A stretch of 7,149 bases of DNA from the NCBI GenBank assembly GCA_910579435.1, contig CAJTVF010000086.1:1-7149 (forward strand). Reading direction: 5' to 3'. The translations under genes and the position numbers were made by a program. The stretch's first letter is position 1, and each line of letters opens with the position of its first letter. Origin of the DNA: an uncultured Oscillibacter sp. (GTDB lineage: Bacteria > Bacillota > Clostridia > Oscillospirales > Oscillospiraceae). The notes beneath the pieces are model-generated. The model was not told where the DNA came from and did not search any database. It worked only from the letters and a program-made list of their open reading frames with translations. Below are positions 1 to 6,360 of the stretch, in pieces.

Positions 1-55
1 AGCGGAAATTTATGGCGTAAAGATGTGCGCGGGGATTAAATCAGCGCTTCCTTAA
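1..55 (+). CDS. Possible 3' end of an upstream gene (partial, unidentified)
   Basis: From base 2 an open frame enters from the left edge and encodes 17 residues ending in GIKSALP. It stops at TAA (53-55), followed directly by TAG (56-58). The other two forward frames close earlier, within the first 39 bases. The tandem stop is mild support for a genuine C-terminus, but 17 residues are too few to recognise a family. The stretch is less GC-rich than the genes to its right and overlaps a candidate minus-strand small ORF, so both are unlikely to be real. This could equally be non-coding flank. Confidence 0.25.
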   Translation, partial: AEIYGVKMCAGIKSALP

Positions 56-106
56 TAGGCTACCACCCGCACGGAGCAGGCCGCCATGATGAGATGATTT
101 TTTCAA
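41..106 (-). CDS. Candidate 21-residue small ORF with TTG start, function unknown
   Basis: On the minus strand a TTG codon at 104-106 lies 7 nt downstream of a perfect GGAGGAGG Shine-Dalgarno (114-121). It opens a 21-codon frame ending in TGA at 41-43. The peptide begins with two lysines, has an SSHHGG stretch, a Gly/Leu-rich middle and a basic end (LLRKR). It has no membrane segment and matches no family I recognise. Promoter-like hexamers lie upstream on the same strand at 160-188. The support is the SD with good spacing and the promoter. Against it are the tiny size, the non-ATG start, and other short frames crossing the same DNA. It could be a leader peptide, a small protein or chance. 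Confidence 0.25.
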   Translation of the reverse strand: MKKSSHHGGLLRAGGSLLRKR

Positions 107-159
107 GGGAAGCCCTCCTCCGCATTGCGTGATCCGTATCGGTGGTTCTTTATAAAATA

Positions 160-188
160 AACATAATCCACCGCCCGCTTTCCGTCAA
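160..188 (-). promoter_or_regulatory. Candidate minus-strand promoter facing the left edge
   Basis: Read on the minus strand there is TTGACG (183-188), a 17-nt spacer, then TATGTT (160-165). This is a fair sigma-A match with ideal spacing. It would start transcription near 153, about 30 nt before the GGAGGAGG site at 114-121. The -10 is imperfect and lies in a short AT-rich island (146-167), so a chance match is possible. Confidence 0.35.
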
Positions 189-242
189 GGGGTCTTGGGA
201 AAATTGGAGGAAAAAGGGAAGGGTTGTCCACTCCCCTTCAAT

Positions 243-298
243 CGTAAGAAAACCGTAAGAATTTTGTCAGGGGTTTCGTAAGAAACGCCTGTTATCAT
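243..298 (+). promoter_or_regulatory. Protease promoter with phased CGTAAG direct repeats (putative WalR/PhoB-type operator)
   Basis: CGTAAG occurs at 243-248, 254-259 and 277-282, with a degenerate TGTCAG at 265-270. Gaps between hexamers are 5, 5 and 6 nt, so the units repeat about every helical turn. An extended -10 (TG at 290-291, TATCAT at 293-298) starts 11 bases after the last repeat ends. No good -35 hexamer sits at the expected place (about 270-275). Direct hexamers spaced by 5 nt are the known pattern for WalR, and similar 11-bp-period repeats are used by PhoB and PhoP. A site ending about 10 bp before the -10 is typical of activated pho promoters. The repeats are directly visible; regulator binding is inferred. 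Confidence 0.5.
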
Positions 299-328
299 GG
301 AGGCATCACAATAAGGAGATGATTTCCC

Positions 329-1525
329 ATGAAACACCCCAAGTTCCCGCGCCCTGTTCTCTGCCTCCTGCTGGCCCTTTTGACGGCCTGCGCCTCCCCG
401 TCCCCGGAGGCCCTGCGGGCCGGAAGCGTCTGCCGCCGTCCGGAGGCGGCGGTCTCCTTCTGGGAAACGGACCCGGAGGCGGACCATGGCCTCAGCGACC
501 TGCGGGGGGCGGACCTGCGGGACCTGGACCTGACGGACAGGGAGGATGTGCTTTTCTCCGCCGATTTTGACACCCGGACCCGGTGGCCGGACGCTCTGCC
601 GGAGGACTTTGACCCGGAGCGGCTGCTGGAGCTGGGAAAGGACCCCGGACTGGGCCTCCGGGCCCTTCATGAGCGGGGAATCACCGGGAAGGGCGTGGGC
701 ATCGCCATCATTGACCAGACCCTTCTGGTGGAACACCGGGAGTACGGGGACCGCCTCCGGCTCTATCAGGAATATCACACCGCCGCCCAGGACCCCGCTT
801 CCACCCACGGCCCCGCCGTGGCCTCCATCGCCCTGGGGGAGACGGTGGGCGCGGCCCCGGAGGCTCTGCTGTACTTCATCGCCGACGATGTGGGGACCGG
901 CACGGGAAGCTCGTTCGTCCGGGATATGACATACTATGCCGAAGACGTGGACCGGTTCACGGCGCTGAACGAAACTCTGCCGGAAAACGAAAAAATCCGG
1001 GTGATCTCCATGTCCGTGGGCTGGATGCCGGACACGCCGGGCGCGGAGGAAATCGAGGCCGCCATTCAGCGCGCCCGGGCGGCGGGCATCGCCGTGGTCT
1101 GCGTCAACAGCCGGGACCCCCTGCTGGAGCCCTGGATGGGCATGGGCCGGGCCCCCTATGGAGACCCCAGCGCTTTGGAAGACTGCCGCCCCGGGGCCTT
1201 CTGGGAGGAATCCCTGTACAGCGGGGAATACCGGGGGACGGACGGGTCCCTGCTTCTGGTACCCATGGACCGGCGGACCACGGCCTCCCCGGCGGGAGAG
1301 GCGGAGTACGCCTTCTTCGCCGGGGGCGGCATGAGCTGGGCGGCGCCCTACGTGGCGGGGCTCTACGCCCTGGCCTGCCAGGTGAAGCCGGAGGTGACCT
1401 ACGAGGAGTTTCTCTCCGCCGCCCAGGCCGCCGCCCGGCCCGTCTCCGTCCGGAAGGGCGGGACGGAATATCCCTATGGCCGTGCGGTGGACCCGGCGGC
1501 GCTGCTGGAGGCTTTGGGGGCATGA
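329..1525 (+). CDS. Lipoprotein subtilisin-like serine protease (peptidase family S8)
   Basis: This 398-residue protein is predicted to be an exported, lipid-anchored subtilase on the outer face of the membrane. A basic N-terminus and hydrophobic segment lead to a lipobox LTAC, with lipidated Cys21. After a linker of roughly 90 residues the S8 signatures appear in order: Asp129 in GVGIAIIDQ, His160 in THGPAVASI, a substrate-strand SMSVG (227-231), candidate oxyanion Asn260 in VVCVNS, and Ser336 in GMSWAAPYVAG. All catalytic positions are present, although the motifs deviate from textbook GTSMAAPHVAG. Residues 58-70 (RGADLRDLDLTD) look faintly like pentapeptide repeats. The start is fixed by AAGGAGA (313-319), 9 nt before ATG. 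The gene is monocistronic, with its own promoter and a terminator just after the stop. The substrate is unknown. Confidence 0.85.
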   Translation: MKHPKFPRPVLCLLLALLTACASPSPEALRAGSVCRRPEAAVSFWETDPEADHGLSDLRGADLRDLDLTDREDVLFSADFDTRTRWPDALPEDFDPERLLELGKDPGLGLRALHERGITGKGVGIAIIDQTLLVEHREYGDRLRLYQEYHTAAQDPASTHGPAVASIALGETVGAAPEALLYFIADDVGTGTGSSFVRDMTYYAEDVDRFTALNETLPENEKIRVISMSVGWMPDTPGAEEIEAAIQRARAAGIAVVCVNSRDPLLEPWMGMGRAPYGDPSALEDCRPGAFWEESLYSGEYRGTDGSLLLVPMDRRTTASPAGEAEYAFFAGGGMSWAAPYVAGLYALACQVKPEVTYEEFLSAAQAAARPVSVRKGGTEYPYGRAVDPAALLEALGA

Positions 1526-1526
1526 G

Positions 1527-1557
1527 AAAAGCGGACGGCCTGTGCCGTCCGCTTTTT
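1527..1557. terminator. Bidirectional intrinsic terminator between convergent genes
   Basis: A perfect 13-bp stem (1527-1539 with 1544-1556) closes a CTGT tetranucleotide loop. The A-rich left edge and T-rich right edge (T run 1553-1557) give a U-tract for transcripts in both directions. It begins 1 nt after the protease stop and lies about 10 nt beyond the radical SAM stop, so it serves both convergent genes. Confidence 0.92.
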
Positions 1558-1566
1558 CGGTTTCCG

Positions 1567-2454
1567 TTACGCGATTCTCGCCAGCCACTTCAAGTCGTAG
1601 GGCTCAAAGACCACCTTTTCATAAGCCTCCACGTCCAGCGGGGTCCCGTCCCAGTCGCCGTGGATATCCCCATTCTGCTTAATAAGAATGTCATAGAGGA
1701 TGTCATAGGTCACCCCGTCCGCCGGGTCCGTCTCCACGATGGTGGAATAGGGCAGGGTCTTGTGGTAGGTCAATTCCATCCCCTGGTAGTCGAAGTGGAA
1801 CCCGCATCGCATCCGGCAGCCGTCCAGGCCGGTGTACCGGGCGATTTTCTTCAGGTCCTGGAGGATTTTGTCCCCCTCCTCCTCATAGAGGTTCTCCGGC
1901 GTGGTGGCGGTGTAGTCAAACCGGAACTGGATGGAGGCCCCGGGGACCTGCTTGAAGCGGTCCAGGTAGGGAATGAGGTCCTTCGCCGGGTAATCCTTGT
2001 ACAGCACGCAGTTCACCCGGAAGGGCACCGGAAGCCGGGCCAGGAGGCCGTCGTTGGACTCCACCACATACTTCTGCATGTGCCGGGAGACGTTGATGCA
2101 GGTAATCTTGTGCTTGTTCCGCCCGGTAAAGGCCAGGATATCCTCCTCCGTCTGAAATTCGGAGACGGGAAGGGTGGTGTTGATATAGACCTTATGGGTG
2201 GTGGGAATCTCGTCCAGCATGGACTGGAGGACCGCCAGGTCGGCGAAGGGCTCGCCGCCGGTGAACACGAAATCGCAGTAGGGCGTGATGGCGTCCATCC
2301 GGCGGATGCTGGCGCGGATTTTCTCGGCGGAGAAGCCGGTCAGGTCCGCGTATTCGCCTTTATTGATGCAGAAGGGGCAGTGATTCTTGCAGTCGTAGGG
2401 AACGAAAACCGTCACCGTCGCGCCGCCTTCCCGCGTCTTGTAGGGATGCTTCAT
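1567..2454 (-). CDS. Stand-alone radical SAM protein, specific reaction unknown
   Basis: This 295-residue cytoplasmic enzyme carries the radical SAM cluster motif CX3CX2C at Cys22, Cys26 and Cys29 (DCKNHCPFC). This motif binds a [4Fe-4S] cluster that cleaves S-adenosylmethionine to a 5'-deoxyadenosyl radical. The SAM-binding motif TGGEP is at 65-69. The core resembles the MoaA/activase-like radical SAM barrel, but no full SPASM or twitch set of cysteines follows; only CRMRC (213-217) is seen. I do not recognise the substrate, and no neighbour suggests one. The ATG at 2454 is the only reasonable start, since an in-frame TAA lies about 20 nt upstream. The SD (AAAGG, about 12 nt away) is modest. 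It has its own promoter at 2519-2547 and ends at the shared bidirectional terminator. Confidence 0.85.
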   Translation of the reverse strand: MKHPYKTREGGATVTVFVPYDCKNHCPFCINKGEYADLTGFSAEKIRASIRRMDAITPYCDFVFTGGEPFADLAVLQSMLDEIPTTHKVYINTTLPVSEFQTEEDILAFTGRNKHKITCINVSRHMQKYVVESNDGLLARLPVPFRVNCVLYKDYPAKDLIPYLDRFKQVPGASIQFRFDYTATTPENLYEEEGDKILQDLKKIARYTGLDGCRMRCGFHFDYQGMELTYHKTLPYSTIVETDPADGVTYDILYDILIKQNGDIHGDWDGTPLDVEAYEKVVFEPYDLKWLARIA

Positions 2455-2490
2455 AACGTCGTCTCGCCTTTCCGTTTATAAGTGATGACG

Positions 2491-2508
2491 GTACGGCTGG
2501 GGCCGTAC
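2491..2508. repeat. Perfect inverted repeat at the start of the radical SAM leader
   Basis: GTACGGC (2491-2497) and GCCGTAC (2502-2508) are perfect inverted copies around a 4-nt loop. On the minus strand it lies a few bases downstream of the predicted start point (about 2512) and about 37 nt before the radical SAM ATG. It could be an operator for a repressor or a 5' stabilising RNA hairpin. No U-tract follows, so it is not an intrinsic terminator. Confidence 0.55.
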
Positions 2509-2518
2509 ACGATCCCCT

Positions 2519-2547
2519 ATTTTAAAGGATTTTCCCCGGAAGGTCAA
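2519..2547 (-). promoter_or_regulatory. Sigma-A-type promoter of the radical SAM gene
   Basis: On the minus strand TTGACC (2542-2547) is followed by a 17-nt spacer and TAAAAT (2519-2524). Each hexamer has one mismatch to consensus and the spacing is ideal. Transcription would begin near 2512, about 58 nt before the radical SAM start codon, so this gene need not depend on read-through from typA. Confidence 0.75.
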
Positions 2548-2594
2548 GAGCTATTCGCAAATTCGCCGCCGAAAAACGTGCCAGGGCTTTGGGA

Positions 2595-2616
2595 CGCGGC
2601 CAGGAAGAGGGCCGCG
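2595..2616 (-). other. GC-rich hairpin after typA, weak terminator candidate
   Basis: CGCGGCC (2595-2601) pairs with GGCCGCG (2610-2616) across an 8-nt loop, a short distance past the typA stop. No run of U follows in the minus-strand transcript, so it is not a classical intrinsic terminator. It could act as a 3' stabilising structure, or some read-through into the radical SAM gene may occur. Confidence 0.3.
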
Positions 2617-2629
2617 CCCCCTCCCGTCC

Positions 2630-4453
<1,824 letters not shown>

Positions 4454-4476
4454 AAGCTCACAGGCTCCTTTAAAAG

Positions 4477-4491
4477 GGCGGGTTTGCCGCC
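4477..4491 (-). other. Small hairpin in the typA leader
   Basis: GGCGG (4477-4481) and CCGCC (4487-4491) are inverted around a 5-nt loop, just upstream of the typA SD (4465-4471). The stem is only 5 bp. A regulatory role is not shown, but it lies in the short leader between promoter and SD. Confidence 0.25.
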
Positions 4492-4523
4492 GTAAAATGG
4501 AAGATAAAAATTCACGGTCCTAT

Positions 4524-4552
4524 ATTATATGCCACTTCACGGGGCTTTTCAA
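4524..4552 (-). promoter_or_regulatory. Sigma-A-type promoter of typA
   Basis: On the minus strand TTGAAA (4547-4552), a 17-nt spacer and a perfect TATAAT (4524-4529) form a near-consensus promoter. Initiation near 4517 gives a leader of about 64 nt. This fits constitutive expression of a housekeeping GTPase and separates typA from the carboxypeptidase gene upstream. Confidence 0.85.
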
Positions 4553-4617
4553 CGGAAAAATCCACATTCTTCGGGACTTTTTCACGAAAAAACCATGTCA
4601 TCTTGGACAAGTCTGCC

Positions 4618-4650
4618 AAAAAGCGGAGACGGCGAAAGCCGTCTCCGCTT
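4618..4650 (-). terminator. Intrinsic terminator of the carboxypeptidase gene
   Basis: A perfect 13-bp stem (4621-4633 with 4638-4650) closes a GAAA/TTTC loop. On the minus strand it is followed by five T residues (complement of 4618-4622, partly within the stem base). It begins 3 nt after the carboxypeptidase stop, so it ends that transcript ahead of the typA promoter. Confidence 0.92.
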
Positions 4651-4653
4651 GGT

Positions 4654-5520
4654 TCACGCCTGTTTGTCCGCCGCCAGGGTCTCCTCCCGCAGCAGCAGGT
4701 ACTCCTCCATGCACAGTCCGCTGTCCCGGATGTCCAGGGCCGCGTCCCGGCCCACGTAGCGGTAGTGCCAGGGCTCGTAGCCGATGCCGGTGATCTCGCT
4801 CTTGTCGTTGGGGTAGCGGAGGATAAACCCGTACTCCCAGCAGTGCTCCATGAGCCATTTCTGCTCCTTGGTCTGCTCCTGCTTCTTCGTCAGCGCCTGA
4901 TAAGACTGGGACACAATGTCCACCGCCAGCCCCAGCTGGTGCTCGCTGGTGCCCGGGCGGGCCACCCAGCGGCCGGCCTCGGCCTCGGCGGCGGCGCGGC
5001 TGTAGCCCGCGTTCCGCAGGCGGGTGATTTTGTTGTTGTAGAGATAGGTCTGCTTGGACTGGGTGCGGTAGGAGGAGCAGATCTTGGGCCGCAGCCCCGC
5101 CTCCCGGCAGGCCTCCAGCATGGCGCTGAGGTCGTCAAACGCCTTCTCGTCCACCTTGTTCCCGTCGGGCAGGGTCTTCAGGGTCACCTCATAGTCCTCC
5201 GGAATCTCGTTCCAGGGGTTTACCAGGAGGAGCTGCCAGTCCTCCGCCTCCGGGAAGGCGGGGCTCTTCTTCTCTTCCTCCCCGGCGGTTCCATCCGCCG
5301 GCCGCGGGACTTCCGCCTCGGGCTTCGCCGGCTCCGGCGTCACCACCGTCAGCTCCGGAATCTTCGCGGCTTTCTCCGCCTCTCCGGGAAGGGCCAGCCG
5401 GGTCTCCGGCGCCGTCCGCGTTTCCCTGGGCGGCGCCTTGTCGGCGCCTCCCGCCTGAACCACTGTTGACAGCAGCAGCAGTGACGCCAGAGCCGCCGCC
5501 GCCCGTTTGCTCCATTTCAT
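4654..5520 (-). CDS. Secreted VanY-like D-alanyl-D-alanine carboxypeptidase (peptidase M15B)
   Basis: This 288-residue zinc peptidase is predicted to trim the terminal D-Ala (or a related peptide end) from peptidoglycan stems outside the membrane. A signal peptide is visible: KWSKR, a hydrophobic stretch to about residue 20, and a VQA cleavage site near residue 23. A Pro/Glu/Ala-rich linker runs to about residue 92. The M15 motifs follow: SSYRT (149-153, Arg152), SEHQLGLAVD (192-201, zinc ligands His194 and Asp201) and EPWH (249-252, catalytic Glu249, zinc ligand His252). ATG at 5520 has GGAAAGGA (5531-5538) 10 nt upstream. The family includes VanY, DacB-type and LdcB-type enzymes, so D,D versus L,D specificity is not settled. 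No van resistance genes lie nearby, so ordinary wall maturation is more likely than glycopeptide resistance. Confidence 0.9.
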   Translation of the reverse strand: MKWSKRAAAALASLLLLSTVVQAGGADKAPPRETRTAPETRLALPGEAEKAAKIPELTVVTPEPAKPEAEVPRPADGTAGEEEKKSPAFPEAEDWQLLLVNPWNEIPEDYEVTLKTLPDGNKVDEKAFDDLSAMLEACREAGLRPKICSSYRTQSKQTYLYNNKITRLRNAGYSRAAAEAEAGRWVARPGTSEHQLGLAVDIVSQSYQALTKKQEQTKEQKWLMEHCWEYGFILRYPNDKSEITGIGYEPWHYRYVGRDAALDIRDSGLCMEEYLLLREETLAADKQA

Positions 5521-5544
5521 TTGTTGCTGTTCCTTTCCAATCCC

Positions 5545-5572
5545 ACTATATCTTGTGGCTTGTTTTTTTCAT
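5545..5572 (-). promoter_or_regulatory. Candidate promoter of the carboxypeptidase gene
   Basis: On the minus strand ATGAAA (5567-5572), a 16-nt spacer and TATAGT (5545-5550) lie just upstream of the gene and its SD. The -10 is good and the -35 matches at four of six positions. Initiation would fall near 5538, close to the SD, giving a very short leader. That makes the exact assignment uncertain. Confidence 0.4.
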
Positions 5573-5659
5573 CATACGCCTTTCCGTCCCCAAAAACAAG
5601 AGGTTTTTCATGAACGGGCCAAACTTTTTTCCGCGCCGCCGGCCGGGGGACATTTTCTC

Positions 5660-5688
5660 TTTTCATTTTTGCTCCGGCGTGGTATAAT
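5660..5688 (+). promoter_or_regulatory. Extended -10 promoter of the Nudix-regulator operon
   Basis: A perfect TATAAT (5683-5688) is preceded by TGG (5680-5682), making an extended -10. TTTTCA (5660-5665) sits 17 nt upstream as a -35. Initiation near 5695 gives a leader of about 64 nt. The promoter confirms that the coding region begins at 5759 rather than at an upstream in-frame ATG (5507). Confidence 0.8.
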
Positions 5689-5720
5689 CCCTATCAGGAA
5701 CGGCAATATCAGGAAATACC

Positions 5721-5744
5721 AGGGCCTTCCGGGGCCCTTTTGGA
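5721..5744 (+). other. Leader hairpin followed by a short U run, before the Nudix SD
   Basis: AGGGCC (5721-5726) pairs with GGCCCT (5733-5738) around a 6-nt loop. It is followed by a T run (5738-5741), directly abutting the SD GGAAAGGA (5742-5749). The stem is short but GC-only apart from its outer pair. It could cause weak attenuation or modulate access to the SD; no alternative antiterminator structure is evident. Confidence 0.35.
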
Positions 5745-5758
5745 AAGGACGCGGAGAC

Positions 5759-6310
5759 ATGAGCGAGCAAATGGACCTGACCGAGCGGAAGCTCAGCCGG
5801 GAGGACAAATTCGCCGGACGGATCGTCACCGTCCATGTGGACACGGTGGAGCTGCCCAATGGCGGGACCGCCACCCGGGAGGTGGTGGACCACCCGGGCG
5901 GCGTGGCCGTCCTGGCCCTGGACGGGGAGAACAACGTGCTGACGGTGACCCAGTACCGCTACCCCTTCGGCAAACAGCTGCTGGAGATTCCCGCCGGGAA
6001 GCTGGACCACCCCGGAGAGGACCCCTATGCGGCGGGCCTCCGGGAATTAAAAGAGGAGACCGGCGCGGTGCCCGGGGTTTATCAGTCCCTGGGCCGCATC
6101 CTGCCCTCCCCGGGCTGCTACGCCGAGACCCTCCACCTGTACCTGGCCCGGGACCTCAAAATGGAGGACCAGCACCTGGACGAGGACGAGTTTTTGAATG
6201 TGGAGCGGGTCCCCTTCGCCGAGATGGTCCGCCGCTGCCTGGAGGGGGAAATCGAAGACGCCAAGACCGTGGCCGCGGTGCTGAAAGCAAAGCTACTGCT
6301 GAACCTTTGA
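5759..6310 (+). CDS. Nudix hydrolase, ADP-ribose pyrophosphatase type (NudF-like)
   Basis: This 183-residue cytoplasmic enzyme is predicted to hydrolyse ADP-ribose (or a related nucleoside diphosphate sugar) to AMP and ribose 5-phosphate, clearing a reactive NAD-turnover product. The Nudix box runs from Gly80 through Glu87 to REL-KEETG (95-102), with the metal-binding Glu residues 96, 99 and 100 present. There is one extra residue between Gly80 and Glu87 compared with the classic GX5E spacing. Pro118 lies 16 residues after Gly102, the position used as an ADP-ribose pyrophosphatase marker. An N-terminal domain (about 1-45) fits the dimerising half of this family. ATG at 5759 is chosen because AAAGGA (5744-5749) lies 9 nt upstream and the promoter is at 5660-5688. 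It is followed after 50 nt by a response regulator, probably on the same transcript. Confidence 0.88.
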   Translation: MSEQMDLTERKLSREDKFAGRIVTVHVDTVELPNGGTATREVVDHPGGVAVLALDGENNVLTVTQYRYPFGKQLLEIPAGKLDHPGEDPYAAGLRELKEETGAVPGVYQSLGRILPSPGCYAETLHLYLARDLKMEDQHLDEDEFLNVERVPFAEMVRRCLEGEIEDAKTVAAVLKAKLLLNL

Positions 6311-6322
6311 CGCCGTAAACGG

Positions 6323-6340
6323 GCCGCCCTCCGGGGCGGC
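6323..6340 (+). other. Intercistronic hairpin between the Nudix and regulator genes
   Basis: GCCGCCC (6323-6329) and GGGCGGC (6334-6340) form a perfect 7-bp all-GC stem with a TCCG tetraloop. No U-tract follows, so it is not an intrinsic terminator. It lies between the Nudix stop and the regulator's SD, and may protect or separate parts of a shared mRNA. Confidence 0.5.
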
Positions 6341-6360
6341 GGGGAATTTGGAGGTCGAGT

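Noticed and set aside
211..239. Terminator-like hairpin on the minus strand (GAAGGG / CCCTTC with a following T run)
   Set aside because: The stem is only 6 bp with a 10-nt loop, and no minus-strand gene lies upstream for it to terminate.
264..269. TTGTCA as a -35 box for the protease promoter
   Set aside because: It is 23 nt from the -10 (293-298), too far for a functional sigma-A pair. The repeat array better explains this region.
185..1588. 467-codon minus-strand open frame opposite the protease gene
   Set aside because: It is antisense to a gene with intact S8 motifs. Its translation is Gly/Pro/Arg-rich with no recognisable domain. Long antisense frames are expected in GC-rich coding DNA.
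1522..2481. 319-codon plus-strand open frame opposite the radical SAM gene
   Set aside because: It is a mirror of the radical SAM codons (Val/Gly/His-rich, no motif), its start overlaps the protease stop and the terminator hairpin, and it has no SD.
4654..5520. Glycopeptide-resistance interpretation of the VanY-like gene
   Set aside because: No vanH, vanA/B-type ligase or vanX lies nearby, and the response regulator resembles WalR/PhoP rather than a dedicated VanR. VanY-like enzymes are common in ordinary wall metabolism.
5507..5758. 84-residue N-terminal extension of the Nudix protein from ATG 5507
   Set aside because: It would overlap the 5' end of the divergent carboxypeptidase gene and precede the strong promoter at 5660-5688. 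The good SD and family length both point to ATG 5759.
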